64,000 bases of DNA, taken from contig NZ_QVQT02000005.1 in the NCBI RefSeq assembly GCF_003428625.2, positions 62,001 through 126,000 of the forward strand. The letters run 5' to 3'. This document shows positions 7,394 through 14,729 of the stretch, piece after piece; the stretch's first letter is position 1, and every line of letters starts with the position of its first letter. The notes beneath the pieces were generated by a model. It worked only from the letters and a program-made list of their open reading frames with translations, was not told where the DNA came from and searched no databases. The DNA comes from Paracidobacterium acidisoli (GTDB lineage Bacteria > Acidobacteriota > Terriglobia > Terriglobales > Acidobacteriaceae). Position numbers and translations under genes: made by a program.

Positions 7394-8425
7394 ATGCGCA
7401 ACACCTCCCGCGGCTTCACCTTCATCGATCTCTTCGCCGGCATTGGAGGCCTGCGCCTCGGCTTTGAATCCATCGGAGGCCGCTGCATCTTCACCAGCGA
7501 GTGGAACCCCTTCGCGCAAAAGACCTACCTCGCCAATCACGGCAACGGCCACCCGCTCATCGGCGACATCCGCGAACAGAGCGAAGAAGAGATCCCCGAT
7601 CACGATGTCCTGCTCGCCGGCTTTCCCTGCCAGCCCTTCTCCATCGCCGGAGTCAGCAAGAAAAACGCCCTCGGCCGCCCTCACGGCTTCGCCTGCAACA
7701 CCCAGGGCACGCTCTTCTTCGACGTCGCCCGCATTCTCGCCGCCAAACGCCCCAAAGCCTTCCTGCTCGAAAACGTAAAGAACCTCGTCAGCCACGACCG
7801 CGGCAACACCTTCCGCGTCATCCGCCAGACACTCGAAGAGGAGCTCGGTTACCGCATCTCCTGCCGCGTCATCGACGCCGCCCGCTTTGTCCCCCAGCAC
7901 CGCGAGCGCATCCTCATCGCCGGCTTTCGCGACGAAACAGATTTTTCGCTCGACGACCTGTCTCTGCCCTCAGCAAACACCCGGTTGGCCGCGGTCCTTC
8001 ACCCCGAAGACGCAACCGAGCCCGCCGAAGCGCCTTTCACGCATGGCCCCCGCGCCAAAGTCGACCCGAAATACACCCTCTCGAACAAGCTCTGGAGCTA
8101 CCTCCAGTCCTACGCCGCCAAACACCACGCCGCCGGCAACGGCTTTGGTTTCGGCCTCGTCGATAAAACAGGTACAGCCCGCACGCTCTCCGCCCGCTAC
8201 TACAAAGACGGCTCGGAGATCCTCATTTCGCGCGGCGCCGGAGAGAACCCACGCCGTCTCACTCCCCGCGAGTGCGCCCGCCTCATGGGCTACCCCGACA
8301 GCTTCCGTATCCCGGTTTCCGACACCCAGGCCTACAAGCAGTTCGGCAACAGCGTCGTCGTCCCGGTCATCGCCGCCGTTGCCCGCCACATGCACCCGCA
8401 CATCGTCGATACCGCATCAACATAG
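7394..8425 (+). CDS. C5 cytosine-specific DNA methyltransferase (Dcm family)
   Basis: The enzyme moves a methyl group from SAM to C5 of cytosine in a DNA recognition site. All key motifs are in order: motif [17 protein letters not shown], motif IV with the catalytic Cys in GFPCQPFS (Cys79 counted from this start), motif [11 protein letters not shown], motif [15 protein letters not shown], motif IX/TRD end [16 protein letters not shown] and motif [14 protein letters not shown]. The target-recognition region is between residues ~190 and 285; the target cannot be read from it. ATG 7394 is chosen over an in-frame GTG at 7385; neither has a good ribosome binding site. No restriction endonuclease gene is adjacent, but vsr follows, as in E. 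coli dcm-vsr, which suggests a methylation/repair pair. The gene is bracketed by direct repeats. Confidence 0.93.
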   Translation: MRNTSRGFTFIDLFAGIGGLRLGFESIGGRCIFTSEWNPFAQKTYLANHGNGHPLIGDIREQSEEEIPDHDVLLAGFPCQPFSIAGVSKKNALGRPHGFACNTQGTLFFDVARILAAKRPKAFLLENVKNLVSHDRGNTFRVIRQTLEEELGYRISCRVIDAARFVPQHRERILIAGFRDETDFSLDDLSLPSANTRLAAVLHPEDATEPAEAPFTHGPRAKVDPKYTLSNKLWSYLQSYAAKHHAAGNGFGFGLVDKTGTARTLSARYYKDGSEILISRGAGENPRRLTPRECARLMGYPDSFRIPVSDTQAYKQFGNSVVVPVIAAVARHMHPHIVDTAST

Positions 8426-8464
8426 ACAGTCGCAGCCTGTAGAGAAATTTCCTGAAAAAATGAA

Positions 8465-8525
8465 TTGTCATCCCGGCCGAAGTGAGCGCTGAATGGCGCT
8501 CACGCAGCGGAGGGATCTGCATTTT
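8465..8525. repeat. Interspersed repeat of the TCATCCCG...GGAGGGATCTGCA family
   Basis: It begins TTGTCATCCCGGCCGAAGTG and ends CAGCGGAGGGATCTGCATTT, with a small inverted repeat (GAGCGC...GCGCTC) between. It is the first part of the 450-bp methyltransferase-vsr gap. Confidence 0.7.
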
Positions 8526-8552
8526 CCCGTTCATCTCGCGCAGGCGAGACCC

Positions 8553-8804
8553 GATGGAAGCACCGGACTATCGGAGTTCCCGGCGAACAAGGTTCGATGG
8601 GGTGATCGTTTGGTAGAAGCACCGGGCTTTAGCCCGGTGAACACAGGGCCAGAGAGAAAGGGGCTTCAGCCCCGGGCCTTTTCTGAGACCGAACCCTTGG
8701 ATAGAAGTCTCAATATCCAAAGGTTGAAAATTCTGTTTCGTATCAGGGCACGACTTCAGTCGTGCCGAAAATGGCTGAAGATACATCCGGGCATTAGCCC
8801 CTGT
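8553..8804. repeat. Long composite interspersed repeat, right copy flanking the methyltransferase gene
   Basis: The segment 8630-8804 matches 7211-7386 at about 94 percent by eye. Upstream of it, 8553-8629 carries a partial second copy of the repeat's first part (GAAGCACCGG... twice), so the element is itself partly duplicated. Confidence 0.9.
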
Positions 8805-8875
8805 TCAGCAAAGCTGAAACCCGGTGAATAAGAGCAAAATAGAAGCGGAGCTCCGGCCCCGGCATCCCAAAAAGC

Positions 8876-9322
8876 ATGACCGACGTCCACACCCGCGAGC
8901 AGCGCAGCCGCAATATGTCGGCCATCCGTGGACGCAACACCAAACCCGAAGTCCGCGTCCGCTCCGTCCTGCATGGAATGGGCTTCCGCTTCCGCCTCCA
9001 TCGCAAAGACCTGCCCGGCAAGCCCGACATCGTCCTCGCCAAACACCGCACCGTCATCTTCGTCCACGGCTGCTTCTGGCACTGTCACAGTTGCAAATAC
9101 GGATCGGTCGTCCCCGCCACCCGCTCTGACTTCTGGGCCGCCAAGCGCACGGGCAACGTCACCCGCGATCAGGCCCACGCCGCCGCCCTCGAAGCTCAGG
9201 GATGGCGCGTCCTCACTCTCTGGGAGTGCGAAGTCCGCACCGAAGAAGCCATCCGCGAGAAGCTCGCCGCCTTCCACATCGAAGCCGGGACCAACGCCAG
9301 CCTCCGCAAAAACTCGGCATAG
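8876..9322 (+). CDS. vsr: Very short patch repair (Vsr) DNA mismatch endonuclease
   Basis: Vsr nicks next to T:G mismatches produced by deamination of 5-methylcytosine. The 148-residue protein has the family signatures in order: RSRNMSAIRGRNTKPE (N-terminal helix), LPGKPDIVL with the catalytic Asp, VIFVHGCFWHCHSC with the Zn-binding His/Cys residues, FWAAKRTGNVTRD, and GWRVLTLWECEV. It normally partners a Dcm-type methyltransferase, which is the neighbour at 7394. The methyltransferase and vsr are separated by 450 bp of repeats instead of overlapping as in E. coli. Confidence 0.95.
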   Translation: MTDVHTREQRSRNMSAIRGRNTKPEVRVRSVLHGMGFRFRLHRKDLPGKPDIVLAKHRTVIFVHGCFWHCHSCKYGSVVPATRSDFWAAKRTGNVTRDQAHAAALEAQGWRVLTLWECEVRTEEAIREKLAAFHIEAGTNASLRKNSA

Positions 9323-9336
9323 TCCAGCCGCCCCGC

Positions 9337-9342
9337 TACACT
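9337..9342 (+). promoter_or_regulatory. -10 box for a leaderless HipA-like kinase transcript
   Basis: TACACT ends 9 bases before the ATG at 9352; no ribosome binding site is present in the 29-bp gap after vsr. Confidence 0.45.
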
Positions 9343-9351
9343 GAAAACGCC

Positions 9352-10134
9352 ATGCTGCGCACCGTCAACGCGACCCGCTACGTCCTTCCCCTGCGCGAAG
9401 GCGGATCGCTCCCCGCCATCGTCGAGGCCGACGACCTCGGCCTCTACGTCGTCAAATTTCGCGGAGCCGGCCAGGGCACGCTCGCCCTCGTCGCCGAGCT
9501 CATCGCCGGTGAAATCGGCCGCGCCCTCGGCCTCAGCGTTCCCGAGCTGGTCTTCATCCACATCGACGTCACCCTCAGCCGCAACGAGCCCGACGCCGAG
9601 ATCCGCCACCTGCTCAAAGCCAGCGCCGGCCTCAACCTCGCCCTCGACTACCTGCCCGGCTCCACCATGTTCGACCCTGCGGCCCGCGACGCCGCCTCGC
9701 CCGCCGAAGCCTCCCTCGCCGTTTGGTTCGACGCCTTCACGCAGAACGTAGATCGCACCCCGCGCAACGCCAACCTGCTCGTCTGGCACCGTAAGCTCTA
9801 TTGCATCGACCACGGCGCAGCCCTCTTCTTCCATCACAACTGGCCCACCATGCCGCAGAAGGTCGAGTCGCCCTTCGCGGAGATCAAAGATCACGTCCTG
9901 CTTCCCTGGGCCTCGCAGATCGAAGCAGCATCCGCCATCGCGCACGACCGGCTCACCTCGCAGGTGCTGTCGGAAATCATCCACCAGGTCCCCGACGAAT
10001 GGCTCGAAGCCGCCGGCAGCGATCTCAGCGCTGCCGACAAACGAGCCGCCTACCTCGACTTCTTCACCCGCCGTCTCGCGGCCTCATCCATCTTTGAACA
10101 GGAGGCGATTCGTGCCCACGCCCGCCTCATTTGA
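9352..10134 (+). CDS. HipA-like Ser/Thr kinase family protein
   Basis: The open frame extends back to 9202 inside vsr, but the ATG at 9352 gives a 260-residue protein that starts where the fold starts. It resembles the HipA_2-type kinases: an N-terminal lobe with VVKFRGAGQG (Lys as probable ATP ligand) and a C-terminal lobe with NVDRTPRNANLL (catalytic Asp and metal-binding Asn, residues ~133-144) followed by CIDHG (DFG-like metal-binding Asp, ~residue 153). HipA proteins phosphorylate a translation factor and act as toxins in persistence modules; the target of this branch is not known to me. The 3' end overlaps the next gene by 23 bp, which argues for translational coupling with the DUF3037 protein. 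Confidence 0.75.
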   Translation: MLRTVNATRYVLPLREGGSLPAIVEADDLGLYVVKFRGAGQGTLALVAELIAGEIGRALGLSVPELVFIHIDVTLSRNEPDAEIRHLLKASAGLNLALDYLPGSTMFDPAARDAASPAEASLAVWFDAFTQNVDRTPRNANLLVWHRKLYCIDHGAALFFHHNWPTMPQKVESPFAEIKDHVLLPWASQIEAASAIAHDRLTSQVLSEIIHQVPDEWLEAAGSDLSAADKRAAYLDFFTRRLAASSIFEQEAIRAHARLI

Positions 10135-10531
10135 TTACGCCGTCATCCGCGTCGTCCCCCGCGTCGAGCGGCAGGAGTTCATCAACGCGGGCATCATCGT
10201 CTTCTGCCTCGAAAAGCGCTACCTCGCCGCCCGCATCCACCTCGACGAGGCGCGCCTCCAGGCCCTCTGGCCCGAGATCGACATCGACCTCGTCCGCCAG
10301 CACCTCGAAGCCGTCGCCCGTATCTGTGCCGGAGATCCCGCCGCCGGTCCCGTCGCCGCCCTCTCGCAGCGCGAGCGCTTCCACTGGCTCACCGCCCCGC
10401 GCAGCACCATCATCCAGCCCTCGCCCGTCCACACCGGCCTCTGCGACCAGACGGATGCTCTGCTCGACCGCCTCGCAGAACAGTTCCTGCTTCCCCCGCT
10501 GCCCGGCTCGGATAAACAGCAGTGTCGTTGA
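10112..10531 (+). CDS. DUF3037 family protein, overlapping the HipA-like kinase gene
   Basis: The 139-residue protein begins with a GTG that has AGGAGG seven bases upstream inside the kinase gene; the longer TTG-initiated frame from 10094 is less likely. It shows the DUF3037 pattern: FDYAVIRVVPRVERQEFINAGIIVFC near the N-terminus (compare DY-x-x-x-R-x-V-P-R-x-x-R-x-E-x-x-N-x-G-V), a middle helix pair and SPVHTGLC with TDALLDRLAEQFL at the end. The function is unknown. Its tight overlap with a HipA-like kinase suggests the two proteins work together, possibly as toxin and antidote or as kinase and substrate (inference). It converges on the SGNH hydrolase gene. Confidence 0.8.
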   Translation: MPTPASFDYAVIRVVPRVERQEFINAGIIVFCLEKRYLAARIHLDEARLQALWPEIDIDLVRQHLEAVARICAGDPAAGPVAALSQRERFHWLTAPRSTIIQPSPVHTGLCDQTDALLDRLAEQFLLPPLPGSDKQQCR

Positions 10532-10541
10532 GCGCCTCGAT

Positions 10542-12056
10542 CTACGGCTTCACTCCCGCCTGAATCAGCGCATCGGCCCAGATCTGATACCCCGCATCGC
10601 TCGGATGCGTGAAATCCGGCAGCATCAGCGCTGCGGGAAGCGTGCCGTCGGGCGCAAGAAACTTCGCGTCGATATCCAGCCACGTGACCGTCGAGTCTAC
10701 CGCAAAGCGCTGCGCCAGCAGCCGGTTCGTCTCCTCAATGGAGGCGCGCAGCGGGCTGTCCGCCCGCGGCCCGCGCGGGAAAATGCCCATCAGTAGAATA
10801 TGACTCTCCGGCGAGCGCTCGTGAACCTCGCTGCAGATCGCGGCGACCCCCTCCACAATCTCCTCCGGCGTGCTGGCCCGCGCATTCGAAGTCCCGGTCA
10901 GATTGTTGGTGCCGATATTGACCACCACCCACTTCGGATGCAGCCCCTCGAACTCGCCCTGCCGAAGCCGCCACAGCACATTCTGCGTCCGATCCCAGCC
11001 AAAGCCCAGATTCAGCACGCTCATGCCGCCGAAGGCCTTCTGCCAGGCCGTCGGGCCATTCACATGGTTGGCGTTCGGAAGCCCTCCCCAGAAGTGCGTG
11101 ATCGAATCCCCGATCAGCACCACCTGCGGGTCCATCCCCTTCTGCTGTGCCAGCTCCGCATGATGCCGCCCATACCAGTCATACGAATCCTGTTCGAGTC
11201 GTGGAACAGGAATGACAGCCGTGTTGATATCGCTCATCGCCGTCAGCGGCATCCGTGGCGCATCCCCCATCAGCTTCGCCAACGTCGGCTCAATCGCTTC
11301 CGCCATCATGTGCTGGCCCTCTGTATCCGGGTGCAGCGCCTTTGGATGCCACGGCAGCCGCGGATCATAAAAGATCGGTGTATTCAGCGCGCCGTTTTTG
11401 AAGTAGATCGATCCGATATCGAGATACGTGACCCGGGGATTGTCCCCGTAGCAGGTCGCCAGATACCGGTTCACCGCCGTATCCCGCTCCGTCTTTGACG
11501 CCGAGAGTTCGCTCGGCAGAATCCCCAGCAGCAGAATCCGCGTCTCCGGCAGCCGGTCTTCCAGATCCCCGATCACCGCATCGATCCCCGCTTCCGTCTG
11601 CTCCGCCGTCTCATTCCCGACGCCGGTATTGTTGGTGCCGATCAGCAGAACCGCGGCTTTGGGATGAAGCCCCTCTACCTCGCCGTGATCCAGCCGCCAC
11701 AAAACATTGGCCGTTGTATCGCCGCTGAAGCCCAGGTTCAGCGCCTTCCGCGGCGCATAAAACTGCTGCCACGTTGGCTGAAAGTTCTCATCCGGCAGCT
11801 TCGACTTGTCGTAGTTGTTCGTGATCGAGTCGCCGATCATCAGAAGCTGCGTGTCCGGATGCGCCTGCACCGCCTCCAGCACCGCCTGGTGCCGCTCCGC
11901 CCACCATGTCTCCTTCAGCCGGTCCTTCGGAATGATGCCGGGCGTGGCATCCGCCGCCTGCTGCTGGCAGAGAGCCGGCAGCGCGGGCACCAGAGCGAGA
12001 AAGAGAACAGCGGCCAGACGGCGGGCCAGGGAAGCGCTTCCGAATGAGAAGATCAC
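10542..12056 (-). CDS. Secreted two-domain SGNH/GDSL hydrolase
   Basis: The 504-residue protein has a signal peptide (LAAVLFLALVPALPALC) and two tandem SGNH hydrolase domains (about residues 50-265 and 290-504) that are clearly repeats of each other. Both have the nucleophile block IGDSIT (Ser77 and Ser318), the Gly block NLGF and the Asn block IGTNN. In the C-terminal copy the catalytic dyad is DFTH (Asp481, His484). In the N-terminal copy the aligned positions are KALH (Lys239, His242), so the Asp is lost and that copy may be less active or only bind substrate. The family includes acetyl esterases such as PAF-acetylhydrolase-like and carbohydrate esterases acting in the periplasm. The start is GTG at 12056. 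Confidence 0.88.
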   Translation of the reverse strand: MIFSFGSASLARRLAAVLFLALVPALPALCQQQAADATPGIIPKDRLKETWWAERHQAVLEAVQAHPDTQLLMIGDSITNNYDKSKLPDENFQPTWQQFYAPRKALNLGFSGDTTANVLWRLDHGEVEGLHPKAAVLLIGTNNTGVGNETAEQTEAGIDAVIGDLEDRLPETRILLLGILPSELSASKTERDTAVNRYLATCYGDNPRVTYLDIGSIYFKNGALNTPIFYDPRLPWHPKALHPDTEGQHMMAEAIEPTLAKLMGDAPRMPLTAMSDINTAVIPVPRLEQDSYDWYGRHHAELAQQKGMDPQVVLIGDSITHFWGGLPNANHVNGPTAWQKAFGGMSVLNLGFGWDRTQNVLWRLRQGEFEGLHPKWVVVNIGTNNLTGTSNARASTPEEIVEGVAAICSEVHERSPESHILLMGIFPRGPRADSPLRASIEETNRLLAQRFAVDSTVTWLDIDAKFLAPDGTLPAALMLPDFTHPSDAGYQIWADALIQAGVKP

Positions 12057-12062
12057 GGTCTC

Positions 12063-12068
12063 ATCTTA
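12063..12068 (-). promoter_or_regulatory. -10 box for the leaderless SGNH hydrolase transcript
   Basis: On the minus strand TAAGAT ends 6 bases before the GTG start at 12056, with no ribosome binding site. Confidence 0.4.
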
Positions 12069-12185
12069 AGGGGACTCCGGACAGCGGAGGCAACAACAGC
12101 CCGAAGCAGTAAAATATTCTCACTGTGGCCTTTGCGAGGCCGGCCAGGAGCGTACCTCCCAAAGGCCAGGTGGTGTTTAAGGGGA

Positions 12186-12241
12186 AGGGCACGGCTTCAG
12201 CCGCGCCATAGGCAATACAGCAGTGAGCGGCTTCAGCCGCT
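12186..12241. repeat. TTCAG-core hairpin pair
   Basis: Two hairpins, GGCACGGCTTCAGCCGCGCC (12188-12207) and AGCGGCTTCAGCCGCT (12226-12241), sit in the 303-bp gap between two divergent genes. The rest of the gap holds the rpmE promoter. Confidence 0.75.
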
Positions 12242-12299
12242 GAGAAATGGTTTGTATCCTCACATCTCAAGCTGACCCACGACCAGCAGTTCAGCCCGA

Positions 12300-12328
12300 T
12301 TGCACCTCCGCGAAAACCACGCTAAAAT
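12300..12328 (+). promoter_or_regulatory. Sigma-70-type promoter of rpmE
   Basis: TTGCAC (12300-12305) and TAAAAT (12323-12328) are separated by exactly 17 bp. Transcription should start near 12335, giving a leader of about 25 bases before the rpmE ATG. Confidence 0.65.
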
Positions 12329-12359
12329 AGCTGGATTGCAGGAAAGGTTCTATCCAGTC

Positions 12360-12584
12360 ATGCCCAAACAGGGAATTCATCCGAACTATCACGAAATCCG
12401 GGTCGTCTGTGCGTGCGGCAACAACTTCGCCACCCGTTCGACCAGCAAGAACGACATTCACGCGGAAATCTGCTCCAACTGCCATCCGTTCTTCACCGGC
12501 AAGCAGAAGATGATCGATACCGCGGGCCGCGTCGAGCGCTTCCGTCGCAAGTACGCCAAGGTCGGAACGCCCGCGGCGAAGTAA
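12360..12584 (+). CDS. rpmE: 50S ribosomal protein bL31, zinc-binding form
   Basis: The 74-residue protein begins [13 protein letters not shown], which is the usual L31 start, rather than at the in-frame ATG at 12300. Cys16 (with Cys18 next to it in CACG) and the CSNCHPF motif supply the four zinc ligands of the C+ form; [20 protein letters not shown] is the conserved C-terminal half. GGAAAGG lies about 13 bases upstream. It has its own promoter at 12300 and terminator at 12608. A Zn-containing L31 can act as a zinc store when a zinc-free paralogue replaces it; no paralogue is in this window. Confidence 0.97.
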   Translation: MPKQGIHPNYHEIRVVCACGNNFATRSTSKNDIHAEICSNCHPFFTGKQKMIDTAGRVERFRRKYAKVGTPAAK

Positions 12585-12607
12585 CCGCAGCTGCGGCGTA
12601 AAAGCCA

Positions 12608-12636
12608 AAAGCCTCCGCCGCGGCGGAGGCTTTCCT
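12608..12636 (+). terminator. Rho-independent terminator of rpmE
   Basis: A 26-bp perfect palindrome at 12608-12633 (AAAGCCTCCGCCG and its complement) forms a GC-rich hairpin that closes with AAA/TTT and is followed by CC. It lies 24 bases after the stop. Confidence 0.8.
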
Positions 12637-12684
12637 GTGCTGGGAATGGTGTTGAATCGGAGGGTGCGATGCCGTCCGTATCGG

Positions 12685-12786
12685 GTAGAAGCACGGGCTA
12701 TCGGGTCCTCGGCGAACAGGGTTCGCCGGGGTGATCTTTAGTCCGGTGAATCACAAGCCGGAAAATAAGGGGCTTTAGCCCCGGCC
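12685..12786. repeat. Composite interspersed repeat (short form)
   Basis: The element runs from GTAGAAGCACGGGCTATCGG to GGGGCTTTAGCCCC and shares GGCGAACAGGGTTCGCCGGG and GGTGATCTTTAG with the copy at 7153. It ends 8 bases before the dihydrouridine synthase ATG. Confidence 0.8.
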
Positions 12787-12794
12787 AGACAGCG

Positions 12795-13988
12795 ATGAAA
12801 AAGTCCTGGGACAATCCGGTTGAATACGCGATGCCCGAGGGCACGCGCGTCCCTGCGTCCTTCCGCATCGGCAATGTCCCCGTCGCCCCCGCCACTGTCC
12901 TCGCCCCTATGGCCGGAGTCACCGACACCGTCTTCCGCCGCTTCATCCGCAACGCCAGCGTGTTTAGCGCTCAGTCCGATCAGTCCTCATCCATTGAAGC
13001 CACGATCAGCAATCAGCAGTCCGGCTGCGGCCTCATCATGACCGAGTTCACCTCCGCCGACGGCCTCGCCCGCATGCGCGAGTCGAAGCGCAAGCGCTAT
13101 CTCACCTTCTACGATGACGAGCACCCCATCTCCGCGCAGCTCTTCGGCTCAAATCCCGCCACGCTCGCCGACGCCGCCCGCATCGTCGAGGACACCGGCT
13201 TCGACATGGTCGACCTCAACCTCGGCTGCCCCGCCAGGCGCGTCGTCTCCTGCAATGGAGGCAGCGGCCTGCTCCGCGACCTGCCCCTCATCGCCGAGAT
13301 CTTCAAAGCCGTTCGTGCCGCCGTCACCATCCCGTTTACGGTCAAGTTCCGCCTCGGCTGGAACGACAACCACATCATCTGCGTCCCGCTGGCAAAGCTG
13401 GCCGAGGAGAGCGGCCTCAGCGCCGTCGCCCTCCACGCCCGCACCCGCGAGCAGGGATACACCGGCCAGGCCCGCTGGGAGCACATCGCCGAAGTGAAAG
13501 ACGCCGTCCGCATCCCCGTCATCGGCAACGGCGACATCCGCACCCCCGAGGACGCCTGCGCCATGGTCGCCCGCACCGGCTGCGACGCCGTCATGATCGG
13601 CCGTGCCGCGCCATCCAATCCCTGGATCTTCCGCCAGATCGCGCAGTACACCGCCACCGGCCGCTACGACCAGCCGACGGACATGGACCGCTACCGCATG
13701 ATCCGCACCTACTTCGAGATGCTGTTAGCCGAGCAGTCCACGGAAGCCGACCCCGGCAAAGCCGAAGCTCAACGCCGCGAAGCCGCCGGAAAAATGAAGC
13801 AGTTCGCCTCCTGGTTCACCCACGGCGTCCCCGGCGGCAGCGGCCTGCGCAAGTCCATCTACGAAGCAAAGACCGGCCCCGCCATCCTCGACGCCGTCGA
13901 AAACTTCTTCGCCTCGCGTCCCATTGCTGAGCTTCCTGTCGGCCCTGAATCGATCTTTACGGATGAGCACAGTCCCGTGAGTGCTTGA
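12795..13988 (+). CDS. dusB: tRNA-dihydrouridine synthase (DusB-like)
   Basis: The FMN enzyme reduces uridine to dihydrouridine in tRNA. The 397-residue protein has the Dus motifs: APMAGVTD (37-44), the catalytic Cys145 in NLGCPA, HARTREQGYTG, PVIGNGDI, GCDAVMIGRA and the C-terminal LRKSIYEAK. Compared with typical DusB sequences there is an extra stretch of about 22 Ser/Gln/Asn-rich residues (about 54-77) between the first helix and CGLIMTEF, on the FMN side of the barrel; it keeps the frame. The C-terminus is also a little long. The start is the ATG at 12795, just after a repeat, with no clear ribosome binding site; an in-frame ATG at 12831 is an alternative. Confidence 0.93.
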   Translation: MKKSWDNPVEYAMPEGTRVPASFRIGNVPVAPATVLAPMAGVTDTVFRRFIRNASVFSAQSDQSSSIEATISNQQSGCGLIMTEFTSADGLARMRESKRKRYLTFYDDEHPISAQLFGSNPATLADAARIVEDTGFDMVDLNLGCPARRVVSCNGGSGLLRDLPLIAEIFKAVRAAVTIPFTVKFRLGWNDNHIICVPLAKLAEESGLSAVALHARTREQGYTGQARWEHIAEVKDAVRIPVIGNGDIRTPEDACAMVARTGCDAVMIGRAAPSNPWIFRQIAQYTATGRYDQPTDMDRYRMIRTYFEMLLAEQSTEADPGKAEAQRREAAGKMKQFASWFTHGVPGGSGLRKSIYEAKTGPAILDAVENFFASRPIAELPVGPESIFTDEHSPVSA

Positions 13989-13995
13989 TCTTTAT

Positions 13996-14026
13996 GGTCA
14001 ATATGGTCATAATGATCGTATTGATC
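13996..14026. promoter_or_regulatory. 31-bp palindromic operator upstream of the Phd/PIN toxin-antitoxin operon
   Basis: The stretch GGTCAATATGGTCATA followed by ATGATCGTATTGATC is nearly symmetric about position 14011; all mismatches apart from the central base are transitions. It also contains two direct ATGGTCA copies on the left and two TGATCG copies on the right. It lies 24 bp before the antitoxin ATG, and Phd/YefM antitoxins bind such palindromes to repress their own operon. Confidence 0.7.
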
Positions 14027-14049
14027 GAGCCAAAAGGAGGTAAAGAGGG

Positions 14050-14319
14050 ATGATCGCCGAAGTCAGTGCAGTTCAGTTCCGCCAGAAGCTTGGGGAGATG
14101 CTCAATCAGGTTCAATACCGCAATGACAGCATCGTCATCAGCAAGGATGGCAAGCCCGTCGCGGCTCTGGTGGATGCGGAGCTCTTCACGCGCATTCGCC
14201 GTATGCGTGACCGCTTCGATGCTCTGAGCAGCCGGATTGCCCAGGCATACGCCGGAGTACCTGAAGAGCAGGGCCTGGCGGAAATTGATTCCCTGGTAGC
14301 TGCTGAACGCGCCCGCTGA
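14050..14319 (+). CDS. Phd/YefM-family antitoxin
   Basis: The 89-residue protein begins MIAEVSAVQFRQKLGEMLNQ, continues DSIVISKDGKPVAALVDAELF and ends in a helical, charged tail, which is the Phd/YefM layout: N-terminal DNA-binding/dimer domain, C-terminal toxin-wrapping tail. A strong AGGAGG lies at 14036-14041. The stop TGA overlaps the toxin ATG by one base, so the two are translationally coupled. It should neutralise the PIN toxin and repress the operon through the palindrome at 13996. Confidence 0.88.
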   Translation: MIAEVSAVQFRQKLGEMLNQVQYRNDSIVISKDGKPVAALVDAELFTRIRRMRDRFDALSSRIAQAYAGVPEEQGLAEIDSLVAAERAR

Positions 14320-14729
14320 TGCCGGTTTTTCGCGTCGTGCTCGACACCAATGTTTTGGTCTCCGGTCTGGCATATCCGGCAGACATTCCTGGCCGCATCG
14401 TCGCACTCTGGCATCAGAGGGCGCTCGATGTTGTCCTCTCCCGCTACATTCTGGACGAAACTGCCAGAGTCCTGCCGCGCCTTTCCCGAATCCAGTTGAC
14501 TCCGGCGGAAATCCGCGATCTGCTCGACACCCTCATCTTCCTGGCAGACATCGTCGAACCGGATGCTTCGCAGGAGGCAGCTCTGCGTGATCCGGCGGAC
14601 CAACAGATACTTGGAACATTACAGGCAGCCAGGGCAGATTACCTCATTACCGGCGATAAGGACCTGTTGGTTCTCGCAGACAGGTATCCCATCGTAACGC
14701 CGGCCACATTCTGGTCACGGCACGGCTGA
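14319..14729 (+). CDS. PIN-domain toxin of a type II toxin-antitoxin pair
   Basis: The 136-residue protein belongs to the 'putative toxin-antitoxin system toxin component, PIN family' group. It starts RVVLDTNVLVSGL with the first catalytic Asp, has ILDETARVL with a conserved Glu, then ALRDPADQQILGTLQAARADYLITGDKDLL containing the Asp residues that bind metal, and ends VTPATFW. PIN toxins are RNases that cleave tRNA, rRNA or mRNA. The last 15 bases overlap the end of the convergent gene at 14715. The codon use is similar to the surroundings but slightly less GC-biased. Confidence 0.88.
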   Translation: MPVFRVVLDTNVLVSGLAYPADIPGRIVALWHQRALDVVLSRYILDETARVLPRLSRIQLTPAEIRDLLDTLIFLADIVEPDASQEAALRDPADQQILGTLQAARADYLITGDKDLLVLADRYPIVTPATFWSRHG

